A stretch of DNA of 8,611 bases, taken from assembly GCA_028571885.1 (NCBI GenBank), contig JAPVVU010000113.1, positions 1 to 8,611 of the forward strand. Direction: 5' to 3'. Position numbers and translations under genes: made by a program. Of the stretch, positions 1-5,570 are shown piece after piece; the stretch's first letter is position 1, and each line of letters begins with the position of its first letter. Source of the stretch: Gammaproteobacteria bacterium (GTDB lineage: Bacteria; Pseudomonadota; Gammaproteobacteria; GRL18). The notes under the pieces were generated by a model. The model did no database searches, was not told the DNA's origin, and saw nothing but the letters and a program-made list of their open reading frames with translations.

Positions 1-97
1 GATTGATAGAGCGAGTGGCAGGCAGCCTGATAAGTTAAGACATTACCACTATTTTGAGGAGGTTTATTCGCTCTTTTGTTTCAAAGCGATATCAGTA

Positions 98-217
98 TTA
101 TAGAATAAAACTAATAATATTTACCGCAGTAATCATTACGGCACTGACCAGAAAAAGAACCAAAGATAAAATTAATACCAATTCAAGTTCTTCGCTGATA
201 TGTTTTAAATAAGTCAT
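98..217 (-). CDS. Possible 39-residue single-pass membrane peptide
   Basis: An ATG at 217 opens a 39-codon frame ending in TAA. The predicted peptide has a short polar and acidic start (MTYLKHISEELE, residues 1-12) followed by about 25 almost entirely hydrophobic residues (13-39), which is the layout of a small single-pass inner-membrane protein with its N-terminus in the cytoplasm. A run of seven G residues ends 7 bases before the ATG and could act as an unusual Shine-Dalgarno site. The gene is alone on its strand; its stop overlaps, tail to tail, the stop of an open plus-strand frame at 2-103. I do not recognise a family. Against it: the length is small enough for a chance frame and no clear promoter is visible. 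Confidence 0.4.
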   Translation of the reverse strand: MTYLKHISEELELVLILSLVLFLVSAVMITAVNIISFIL

Positions 218-232
218 CGTAATACCCCCCCG

Positions 233-257
233 GTCATAAGGAAATGTCATAAGGAAA
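233..257. repeat. Tandem 12-bp direct repeat
   Basis: GTCATAAGGAAA occurs at 233-244 and again at 246-257, one base apart, giving a 13-bp period. The core ATAAGGAA recurs at 371-378. The pair lies just upstream of the possible small peptide gene (ATG at 217), so it could be a regulator site for it, or a chance slippage duplication. Confidence 0.55.
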
Positions 258-402
258 CAATACTTATCTCTTGGTAACTACTTTTTTTAATGTATGTTCA
301 TCGTATCACTGACAAGTAAATAAGTATATTAGTACTTACCATAATTCTTATTATCGTTTCGTGTAGATGTATAAGGAAGTGTGATAATCAAATGTTATTC
401 AG

Positions 403-438
403 ATTGATGATGCCTACCGGGAGGTACGCATCATCAAT
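403..438. repeat. Perfect inverted repeat / hairpin
   Basis: ATTGATGATGC (403-413) pairs perfectly with GCATCATCAAT (428-438). Inside, after one C-C mismatch, TACC (415-418) pairs with GGTA (423-426) around a GGGA loop, which fits the stable GNRA tetraloop class in plus-strand RNA. Neither side carries a T tract, so this is not an ordinary intrinsic terminator. It may be a REP-like palindrome, a structured 3' UTR element beyond the mlaA terminator, or part of a small RNA. Confidence 0.6.
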
Positions 439-457
439 GAATAAAAAGAAGGAATAG

Positions 458-483
458 AAAGCGCCTGAAGATGACGGCGCTTT
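458..483 (-). terminator. Probable intrinsic terminator of the hydrolase-mlaA operon
   Basis: AAAGCGCC (458-465) and GGCGCTTT (476-483) form a perfect 8-bp GC-rich stem with a 10-base loop, 18 bases beyond the mlaA stop. Read on the minus strand, the stem is followed by a T-rich but interrupted tract (TTTCTATTCCTTCTTTTT). Position and strand fit termination of the operon. Confidence 0.7.
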
Positions 484-501
484 ATGCCTCAGCAATAAAT
501 A

Positions 502-1290
502 TTATCGGGCAATCTGTGCCTGACGAGCACTGGTGTATAACCAGCGAATGGTTTCGTATTCGAAAGGCGAACCTGCCTGATAGTATCGAAATGGAGTATG
601 GGCTCTGGTATCAATAGCATTCATAACATAATAGAAATACATCCATCCATCATCGCCATTCAAGCCAAGCTCATCAATGTACCAGCTGTGCATGACCATA
701 TCGACCACAGTACCCGTAGTATCCCGTAAATTAGAAGGCCCCAGTACAGGCAGAACAATATAAGGTCCATCACTAACGCCCCAGTATCCCAGAGTCTGAC
801 CAAAATCTTCTTTAATTTCAGGAAAACCCATCCCGGTGGCAACATCGAATACACCAACAATACCGATAGTGGTATTGGAGATAAAACGCATACCATTATT
901 GACGGTTTCTTCACCATTTAACTGTAATGCTGAGTTAATGGTGTGACCAATACTGTTTAGATTACTAAAAAAGTTATGCACACCCTGACGTAAAAAGAAG
1001 GGTACATAATCGTCATAAGCCGTCACCACAGGTATCAGTACATATCTGTCCAGCTCCGCGTTGAAAATATAAATATTACGGTTCATGCCTTCCCAGGGGT
1101 CATAAACATCTACCGCATATTCAACATCATCCTTTACGATGGAATCAACAGGATGCATAGGCGGTTCAGCATCCACTGCTTCCTGGGGTTGTATTGCACT
1201 ACAGGCAGGTAATACCATTACTGCAATGGCCAATATCAAAAGATGGCGAAGTGATTTAACACTGGATTTAGCAAAATTTAGTTTCAACAT
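502..1290 (-). CDS. mlaA: MlaA (VacJ) family outer-membrane lipoprotein
   Basis: MlaA is the outer-membrane component of the Mla pathway: it removes phospholipids misplaced in the outer leaflet and passes them to periplasmic MlaC for return to the inner-membrane MlaFEDB complex (family knowledge). The 262-residue product has a hydrophobic signal segment (about 16-29) ending in the lipobox LPAC, giving lipidation at Cys30. Family motifs are intact: DPWEGMNR (64-71), EDFGQTLG (161-168) and GPYIVLPVLGPSNLRD (175-190). Length is normal for the family. The ATG at 1290 shares one base with the TAA of the upstream hydrolase, and GGGAG lies 9 bases before it, so translation is probably coupled. Residue 67-70 'EGMN' has Met where Phe is common, a mild variation. 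No mlaFEDCB genes are in the window, as is usual for unlinked mlaA. Confidence 0.95.
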   Translation of the reverse strand: MLKLNFAKSSVKSLRHLLILAIAVMVLPACSAIQPQEAVDAEPPMHPVDSIVKDDVEYAVDVYDPWEGMNRNIYIFNAELDRYVLIPVVTAYDDYVPFFLRQGVHNFFSNLNSIGHTINSALQLNGEETVNNGMRFISNTTIGIVGVFDVATGMGFPEIKEDFGQTLGYWGVSDGPYIVLPVLGPSNLRDTTGTVVDMVMHSWYIDELGLNGDDGWMYFYYVMNAIDTRAHTPFRYYQAGSPFEYETIRWLYTSARQAQIAR

Positions 1291-2600
1291 TATTTGTTAC
1301 TCCCAGAGAACTCACTACCAGAAAAGAAGTTAACCATATAAGCAACGTTATCTTTGTATTCCATATTACCGCAATGTCCTCCATAGGGGTAAACCATTGC
1401 CCTGCCGGGAAATAAGCTTTTTATTGTATCAATTTCACCCTTCCTGAGAATGGGATCATTTTCATTATGCATTAAACCAATTTTGTCCGACTGCTGCAGA
1501 TAATCTTTAATTGCTAATAAGCTTGACTGAGCAATCAGCTCTTCACGACTGGTTCCGGTGGTTTTAGTAAAATAAGGAAGATAAATTTCTTCAACATAGT
1601 CACTGAAACCCAGCCGACGTGATGCTTTAGAATACTCGGTCAGAGAGGTCGTTGTTCCCAGAGGGGTATTTTTAGGCACCAGGTAACCCAGATTATTGAA
1701 CACATCACTGACAAACATCATATCCGATGAGGACATACGAAAGGCGATACCGATCAAGGCCTGCATTCTTTCATCACTGGGATTTTTATCCCGGTAGGCC
1801 TGGTAGAAAAATTCCACACCGGTCATATTTAGTTTTTGGTGATCCCTGTGATAAGCGGTCACATTTTTCATGAAGTCTTTAAAGAAGGCATTAAAGTTAT
1901 CCACGCCGCCAGGTATATTGGCGGTTAACATGGTGTCCAGAAGTTTAACAGAATGAACCAGATTCAACGGCGGGTTGATCATCAGCACTTTATTAAAGCC
2001 AAACGCTTTTTCCTGCTCATCAATACGGGCAACAAAGGCCGCCTGTGACGCACCCAGACTATAGCCGATCAGATTATAATCAGTTACTTCCAGATTAGGA
2101 TGTTCGCTCATAATCTGCTGCATCACTTTATACAGGTCAGCTGAATCTTCCTCCAGATTACCCGGGATGGCTGTTGTTGAAGCGTTAACCATAAAATTGG
2201 TAAAAGTCGGTGAACTGATGGTGATGACATGATAACCAGCCTGATAAAAAGCCCGCTGGAAGATCTTCATTTTTGTTGAACGATGCCCTGCGCCGGTACC
2301 GGCAATGGCAAAAATCAGAGGCGCTTTTTTGTTCTGAGCGGTAACCGCATAGTTTAAACCCCGTCTCTGATACCAGAAAACATCGGGTATAGTTCGCGCA
2401 CCGGGCATTTCAAGCGTATATTCTTTGCTTGGTATACGATCATATTTAGGCAGTTCTGCCCTGAATTCTTTAGGTGTCCCAAGAATAGTAGCCGCATATG
2501 GGTTTTCCAGAGGATAACCGTAGTTCGCAGTTGCTGAAGCAAATACCACAGAGGTATTCATTAGCAGCAGGATAATGCCGATTTTAATGAAACGATGCAT
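1290..2600 (-). CDS. Secreted alpha/beta-hydrolase fold serine hydrolase
   Basis: The product is a 436-residue exported serine hydrolase of unknown substrate. A signal peptide (hydrophobic 7-20) should be cleaved after the ASA at 21-23. The fold is indicated by the oxyanion-region sequence AGTGAGH (100-106), the nucleophile elbow GYSLG with Ser181, a probable acid Asp382 in HNENDP, and a probable catalytic His409 in GGHCGN near the C-terminus. Residues about 212-345 form a long insertion that would be the cap or lid over the active site. The start has only a weak ribosome site (GAG 9 bases before the ATG). It is the first gene of an operon with mlaA and overlaps it by one base. By context it might act on lipids or lipoproteins in the periplasm, but an esterase or peptidase role is equally open from sequence alone. 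Confidence 0.88.
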   Translation of the reverse strand: MHRFIKIGIILLLMNTSVVFASATANYGYPLENPYAATILGTPKEFRAELPKYDRIPSKEYTLEMPGARTIPDVFWYQRRGLNYAVTAQNKKAPLIFAIAGTGAGHRSTKMKIFQRAFYQAGYHVITISSPTFTNFMVNASTTAIPGNLEEDSADLYKVMQQIMSEHPNLEVTDYNLIGYSLGASQAAFVARIDEQEKAFGFNKVLMINPPLNLVHSVKLLDTMLTANIPGGVDNFNAFFKDFMKNVTAYHRDHQKLNMTGVEFFYQAYRDKNPSDERMQALIGIAFRMSSSDMMFVSDVFNNLGYLVPKNTPLGTTTSLTEYSKASRRLGFSDYVEEIYLPYFTKTTGTSREELIAQSSLLAIKDYLQQSDKIGLMHNENDPILRKGEIDTIKSLFPGRAMVYPYGGHCGNMEYKDNVAYMVNFFSGSEFSGSNK

Positions 2601-2670
2601 ATAGTTGGTCTCGTTTTTAAATTAAAGAAAATAAGAGAATACTTATTCAGTTTACACCAAATTACCCGCC

Positions 2671-2699
2671 ATTATAATAGATTTTATACATTAATCCAA
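2671..2699 (-). promoter_or_regulatory. Predicted sigma-70 promoter of the hydrolase-mlaA operon
   Basis: On the minus strand TTGGAT (2699-2694) and a consensus TATAAT (2676-2671) are 17 bases apart. Transcription would begin near 2664, giving a leader of about 64 bases before the hydrolase ATG at 2600. The -35 box matches consensus at only three of six positions, which suits a promoter that depends on an activator. Confidence 0.6.
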
Positions 2700-2700
2700 T

Positions 2701-2746
2701 CCCTATTTTCAGGTGATCTCTATCCCTCTTTTCGGGTGATCCCTCT
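2701..2746. repeat. 23-bp tandem direct repeat, probable regulator binding site
   Basis: Two adjoining 23-bp units, 2701-2723 and 2724-2746, match at 19 of 23 positions. The shared core reads CCCT-N-TTTTC-R-GGTGATC-Y-CT-N-T. The first unit touches the -35 box of the minus-strand promoter, so on that strand the two units cover roughly positions -37 to -82. Two same-orientation sites about two helical turns apart, abutting a weak -35 box, is the usual layout for an activator. The site could also influence the plus-strand gene starting at 2831. The regulator is not identifiable here. Confidence 0.6.
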
Positions 2747-2764
2747 CACTCTCATTTGGTGCTA

Positions 2765-2779
2765 GTATTTAATAATACT
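2765..2779. repeat. Short inverted repeat before the 2831 gene
   Basis: AGTATT (2765-2770) and AATACT (2774-2779) form a perfect dyad with a 3-base centre. It lies in the AT-rich leader of the plus-strand operon and may be an operator. A TATTAT at 2786-2791 is a possible -10 box, but no convincing -35 box accompanies it, so the promoter of this gene is not resolved. Confidence 0.3.
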
Positions 2780-2830
2780 AAAGGCTATTATTTAAATATT
2801 AAAAAACTCAGCTTAAACTGGAACTTCACT

Positions 2831-3148
2831 ATGAAAACAAACCTGATTATCGGTATCCTACTTGCTGCAATCCTAACTTTCGGCTCTGGGAGTGCCTGGG
2901 CTGAACAGCAGAATCCAATTGATTGTTCCACTGCAAAGGATGATATTGCTCACCTGAAGCACGAAAAGAAAAGCACTGATGAACGGGAAATGAAAGGTGT
3001 ATTAGCAATTCTTCCAATTGGCCTGGTCGTCAATGCTGTACATAGTGCATCCACAAGTGATTCACCCAAGGAAATGGAGATAAAGAAATACAACCAGAAA
3101 ATCAGCGATCGAATTGCTGAGATTCAAAAAAGCTGTAATATTGAATAA
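2831..3148 (+). CDS. Small secreted helical-hairpin protein, unknown function
   Basis: The 105-residue product begins with a clear signal peptide (MKTNLIIG...) cleaved after AWA at residue 24. The mature part has Cys32 at the start of one charged helix (about 32-53), a hydrophobic stretch (56-70, GVLAILPIGLVVNAV), and a second charged helix (79-101) ending at Cys102. The two cysteines bracket the mature chain and could form a disulfide closing a helical hairpin, with the hydrophobic centre at the tip, possibly touching a membrane. The start is set at the ATG preceded by GGAA at 2820-2823; the frame is open back to 2756, but that extension would put a charged tail before the signal peptide. 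I recall similar unnamed proteins in proteobacteria and assign no function. Confidence 0.8.
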   Translation: MKTNLIIGILLAAILTFGSGSAWAEQQNPIDCSTAKDDIAHLKHEKKSTDEREMKGVLAILPIGLVVNAVHSASTSDSPKEMEIKKYNQKISDRIAEIQKSCNIE

Positions 3149-3224
3149 CTAATTTTTCAAATTAACGATATTAGTAAACACCGTTCCAGTCTGTTTAAAC
3201 ATTGTATGAAAAAGGAAATAATTA

Positions 3225-3653
3225 ATGCAAAATAGAAAATCTTCGTGGGCCCTGACGGCCTTTATTATTGCCGCTGCACCGTTCATGGCAACTAAGGTAT
3301 CAGCCGAAGGTGGTCTTGCTAATTCCACCGATATGGTCTGTGCCGTATTAGAAGTTGTGGGTTGTATTGAAGGCAGCCGTTGTCTTCAGGGCTCGGCTAA
3401 TAGCTTTGAATTACCCGAGCTGCTTATATTGGATACTAAAAAGAAAGTGATGAAATCCACCTATGAGAGTGGTCATAATGCCATTTCACCCATCAAGAAT
3501 ATTGAAAAAAGCGCTGATCAACTGATGCTGCAGGGCTTTGAAAACAAGCATGGCTGGAGCATTGCAATTGACACTAAGACCGGAAGTATGAGCGGCTCTG
3601 GTGTTGGTAAAGATGTGAGTTTTCTGGTATTTGGCACCTGTACGGCACTTTAA
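3225..3653 (+). CDS. Small secreted protein, conserved-type, unknown function
   Basis: This 142-residue protein has a signal peptide (hydrophobic 8-22) cleaved after VSA at residue 27. The mature part contains Cys39, Cys47, Cys53 and Cys139, likely paired by disulfides in the periplasm. It then has a run of alternating residues suggesting beta strands (ELPELLILDTKKKVM, 62-76; QLMLQGFENKHGWSIAID, 99-116), ending in a strand VSFLVFGTC (131-139). The pattern of paired N-terminal cysteines, a strand-rich middle with a GWSIAID-like motif and a last GxC resembles unnamed secreted proteins I recall from other proteobacteria. The ribosome site AAGGAAA (3212-3218) is good. It follows the 2831 gene after 76 bases and is 14 bases before the SHOCT gene, probably one operon with the latter. 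Confidence 0.82.
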   Translation: MQNRKSSWALTAFIIAAAPFMATKVSAEGGLANSTDMVCAVLEVVGCIEGSRCLQGSANSFELPELLILDTKKKVMKSTYESGHNAISPIKNIEKSADQLMLQGFENKHGWSIAIDTKTGSMSGSGVGKDVSFLVFGTCTAL

Positions 3654-3667
3654 GGAGAGATAATATT

Positions 3668-4003
3668 ATGACCATTAGAAACAAAATAGCTGCAGGCACA
3701 TTGGCCTGCGCCATCGGCAGCACCACTTTTTTAGTCAGTGTACCAGCAAATGCCAGCGATGCGGGTGCCTTTATCGGCGGCGTCTTCGCGACAAAACTAC
3801 TGGGCAATATGAGACGTAATACTGAAGCTCAGGAACAACAGGCCCAGGCAGCAACATATGCTGCACAACGCCCGGTGGCTTCAGCCCCGGCACAAAGTTC
3901 ACCACAAGCACGTATCAAACAGCTCGATAAACTGGCCGCTGGCGGTTACATCTCTCCAGCAGAATACAAGCAGAAGAAGAAGGCAATTCTCGACAGCATG
4001 TAG
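3668..4003 (+). CDS. Exported SHOCT-domain protein
   Basis: The 111-residue product has a signal peptide (about 9-29, cleaved near ANA/S at 27-30), a short Gly-rich hydrophobic segment (AFIGGVFATKLLG, 34-46), a Gln/Ala-rich linker (52-80), and a C-terminal SHOCT (short C-terminal) domain at 82-111. That domain shows the typical pattern of a leading Leu-Lys helix, a GGY-I-S-x-x-E-Y/F turn (GGYISPAEY, 92-100) and a K-rich last helix. SHOCT is usually a small oligomerisation or interaction module at the end of unrelated proteins (family knowledge). AAGGAGAG at 3652-3659 is a strong ribosome site overlapping the stop of the preceding gene, so the two are probably co-transcribed. A 15-bp hairpin follows at 4028-4061. 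Specific role unknown. Confidence 0.85.
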   Translation: MTIRNKIAAGTLACAIGSTTFLVSVPANASDAGAFIGGVFATKLLGNMRRNTEAQEQQAQAATYAAQRPVASAPAQSSPQARIKQLDKLAAGGYISPAEYKQKKKAILDSM

Positions 4004-4027
4004 CAGCTCTCGCTGAGATGCTGATCT

Positions 4028-4061
4028 AATAAGCTCCCCTTTTTTTAAAGGGGAGCTTATT
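4028..4061. terminator. Perfect 15-bp hairpin, likely bidirectional terminator
   Basis: AATAAGCTCCCCTTT (4028-4042) and AAAGGGGAGCTTATT (4047-4061) pair without a mismatch around a TTTT loop, 25 bases after the SHOCT stop and 85 bases past the end of the facing minus-strand gene. No long T tract lies outside the stem on either side, but the AT-rich outer stem ends in T residues on both strands. The position between convergent operons favours a shared terminator. Confidence 0.72.
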
Positions 4062-4145
4062 AACTTTATTAACAGAGAAGCCTTACTATCGATTCTTACT
4101 GTGATAATTTACGAAACATTTTAGTTAGCTTCAGATTGAACGCCT

Positions 4146-4370
4146 TTATTCGGCCTCTTTACCCTTAATATTACCAATAACACCACCGGCAACCGCGCCA
4201 ATCGCAGCACCCGTCCAGCCATTACCACCAGTTGCTGATGCGATTCCGGCACCAACAGCTGCACCAATGGCTCCGCCAGTCAGAGTACCCTGTTCTTCGT
4301 TACTCATATTGGTACAGGCCACAGAACTGCTCAGCAGAATTACAAGTAGGGGAAAAGTCAGTTTTTTCAT
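4146..4370 (-). CDS. Small glycine-zipper lipoprotein
   Basis: The 74-residue product has a signal peptide ending in a lipobox-like SVAC, giving lipidation at Cys19, although Ser rather than Leu at -3 is less usual. The mature part has a short acidic linker and two glycine-zipper segments, GGAIGAAVGAGIA (32-44) and GAAIGAVAGGVIG (54-66), then a charged tail. Such Gly-x3-Gly repeats pack helices tightly in membranes and occur in small outer-membrane lipoproteins of the Rick_17kDa_Anti/SlyB kind (family knowledge). The start is the ATG at 4370, with AGGAG 8 bases upstream; the in-frame GTG at 4379 overlaps that ribosome site and is unlikely. It follows the 122-residue secreted protein gene after 13 bases, evidently one operon. 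Exact role is not inferable. Confidence 0.85.
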   Translation of the reverse strand: MKKLTFPLLVILLSSSVACTNMSNEEQGTLTGGAIGAAVGAGIASATGGNGWTGAAIGAVAGGVIGNIKGKEAE

Positions 4371-4383
4371 AATAATCACTCCT

Positions 4384-4752
4384 TTATTTTTTCAGGTTTG
4401 GCTTAGCCATATCAACATAGAGCACTTCGATCACCGCTTTTTTCATATTTGTCGGATGCTCAGCGTAGTACTTGTCAAGTTGCGACACCAGATCGGCAAT
4501 TGAAATGCCTGACAAACCTTCTAATAATACTGGCACGATACTGTGTCCACGCAATGCCTCATAATTGTCACCGGCCATAGCCTCCTCAATTTCAAGCATA
4601 TTACCAATACCAAATAAAAATGCTCGCTTTTGTTCCATACTTGAAGTGACCCAATGACCGCCATTGATAATTTCAAGATCATCTGCACACCAGGCGCTTG
4701 TATTTAACATAACAAACACCATAAATGTTATCAGGATGGATAATTTTTTCAT
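4384..4752 (-). CDS. Small secreted protein, unknown function
   Basis: This 122-residue protein starts with a signal peptide (KK, then hydrophobic 4-17, then NTSAWCADD); cleavage is after Ala20 or Ala23. The mature part is predicted to be mainly helical: GGHWVTSSMEQKRAFLFGIGNM at 31-52, an acidic stretch (EIEEAMAGD), a SIVPVLLEGLSGISIADLV segment and a LDKYYAEHP motif (92-100) before a final helix. The W..S...K..FL.GI pattern together with a late LD.YY..HP motif recalls unnamed secreted helical proteins, and loosely the Rap1a/Tai fold, but I would not assign it. AGGGAG is 8 bases before the ATG. It heads a two-gene operon with the glycine-zipper lipoprotein 13 bases downstream, so the two may work in the same compartment. 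Confidence 0.8.
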   Translation of the reverse strand: MKKLSILITFMVFVMLNTSAWCADDLEIINGGHWVTSSMEQKRAFLFGIGNMLEIEEAMAGDNYEALRGHSIVPVLLEGLSGISIADLVSQLDKYYAEHPTNMKKAVIEVLYVDMAKPNLKK

Positions 4753-4867
4753 AAATATGCTCCCTTAATTAAGTTTAATCAGAAAAATATCTTTCTTTTA
4801 CAAAAATTTATTACACATTGAATCGGGCTCTCACATAATCAAAATCTCCGCTCCCTTGAATTAAGCA

Positions 4868-4891
4868 GAGATAATGAAATCAACTTATCTC
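4868..4891. repeat. Inverted repeat, possible operator
   Basis: GAGATAA (4868-4874) and TTATCTC (4885-4891) are perfect 7-base arms with a 10-base spacer. The spacing suits a dimeric regulator, and the site lies between the divergent promoters. No regulator gene is in the window. Confidence 0.35.
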
Positions 4892-4998
4892 AACTATAAC
4901 CTATGTATTATAAAATTGGGATTATTTTATTTTACAAGTCATTACTTTATCAATTTTCCGGCGGCATCTATCAAAATTAAACTGATCACCTGAGTGAA

Positions 4999-5007
4999 TG
5001 GTATAAT
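4999..5007 (+). promoter_or_regulatory. Extended -10 promoter of the rhodanese-glycosylase operon
   Basis: TGGTATAAT at 4999-5007 is a perfect TGn-TATAAT extended -10 element; no good -35 box is present at the usual distance, which extended -10 promoters tolerate. Transcription would start near 5014, about 29 bases before the ATG at 5043. GATCACCTGA at 4984-4993, just upstream, is identical to the core of one unit of the repeat at 2701-2723. Confidence 0.65.
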
Positions 5008-5042
5008 ATGGCAGTATTGGTTATTTTGCGGATGAGGAAATA

Positions 5043-5570
5043 ATGAATAGCATAAATAAAATATCGAAATTAATAATAGTCATGACTATTATTCTTGCCC
5101 ATCATACGTCCGCAGGTGCTTCATTATGGTGGACCGAACAAATGATCAGTCTGCGTTTTAATGTCAATAACATTTCACATCAGCAGCTGCAAAAACTTTT
5201 ACCGGCAATAGATGATCACAAGGTATTATTATTTGATGTCAGAAGACCTGAAGAATACCAGATGAGCCGGATAAGAGGCAGCATACAGATTGCACCTGAT
5301 ATGAGTGCACAAGACTTCATCGATCAATATAGCGATGCACTTCACAATAAGACCCTTATTTTTTATTGTTCGGTTGGTTATCGAAGTTCCGAATTCATTC
5401 AGCGTATTAACAAACAAACAGATCTACAAAGCGTCAGGGCGATGCATAATCTAAAAGGCGGAATTTTTCGCTGGTATAACGAAAAGCATCCGGTCATCAA
5501 CAATGACGGGGAAACCAATGCGCTGCATCCAAGCGATGAATCATGGGCAGATCTCATTGAAAACAGATAA
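5043..5570 (+). CDS. Exported single-domain rhodanese (sulfurtransferase)
   Basis: The 175-residue product has an N-terminal signal peptide (hydrophobic 9-19, cleaved around TSAGA, 23-27) and one rhodanese domain at about 44-150. The domain shows the strand-turn LLFDVRRPEEY (62-72), the G-S-I-Q-I-A segment (79-84), and the active-site loop CSVGYRS beginning at Cys109, which would carry the persulfide. GGIFRWYNEKHPV (139-151) is the usual end of the domain. Rhodaneses transfer sulfur from a donor such as thiosulfate to an acceptor thiol (family knowledge); the six-residue loop fits sulfur rather than arsenate chemistry. The signal peptide places it in the periplasm, possibly membrane-tethered. 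GAGGAAA at 5034-5040 is a good ribosome site. It is followed by an overlapping glycosylase gene. Donor and acceptor are unknown. Confidence 0.9.
   Translation: MNSINKISKLIIVMTIILAHHTSAGASLWWTEQMISLRFNVNNISHQQLQKLLPAIDDHKVLLFDVRRPEEYQMSRIRGSIQIAPDMSAQDFIDQYSDALHNKTLIFYCSVGYRSSEFIQRINKQTDLQSVRAMHNLKGGIFRWYNEKHPVINNDGETNALHPSDESWADLIENR

Larger units (their letters stand above)
1..501. other. Region without a large gene, left edge
   Basis: This stretch holds no long reading frame. One plus-strand frame is open from base 2 to a TAG at 101-103 (33 sense codons, no start inside the window) and could be the tail of a gene lying to the left, but nothing in its residues is recognisable. A strong GAGGAGG at 56-62 has no suitably spaced start codon after it. 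The rest contains a possible small membrane peptide on the minus strand, direct repeats at 233-257, a hairpin at 403-438 and a terminator-like hairpin at 458-483, each listed separately. Confidence 0.5.
4753..5042. promoter_or_regulatory. Divergent intergenic regulatory region
   Basis: This 290-base AT-rich region lies between two genes that point away from each other and must hold both promoters. The plus-strand one is listed separately. For the minus strand, TATAAT at 4912-4907 is a possible -10 box with no good -35, and would give a leader of about 150 bases. A dyad, GAGATAA (4868-4874) with TTATCTC (4885-4891), could be an operator. A 15-16 base segment around the minus-strand ribosome site (GCTCCCTTAATTAAG, 4759-4773) is repeated at 4850-4865 with one extra base and one change. 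Confidence 0.5.

Noticed and set aside
2..103. Open frame at the left edge as the tail of an upstream gene
   Set aside because: It has 33 codons only, with no recognisable residues; noted under the region entry but not called as a gene.
392..457. 21-codon plus-strand frame
   Set aside because: It runs through the inverted repeat, its nearest GGAA is about 14 bases from the ATG, and the residues show no protein-like pattern.
660..917. Second minus-strand frame inside mlaA
   Set aside because: It is an alternative frame of a strongly supported gene, with no ribosome site of its own.
2701..2746. Repeat considered as a CRISPR array or transposon end
   Set aside because: There are only two adjoining units with no spacers, no cas or transposase gene, and no matching inverted copy elsewhere in the window.
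2756..2830. Upstream extension of the 2831 gene by 25 codons
   Set aside because: It would place a non-signal segment before a clear signal peptide and start at a GTG/ATG-like codon inside the regulatory region; the ATG at 2831 fits far better.
4371..4379. GTG start for the glycine-zipper lipoprotein
   Set aside because: The GTG overlaps the AGGAG site that serves the ATG at 4370.
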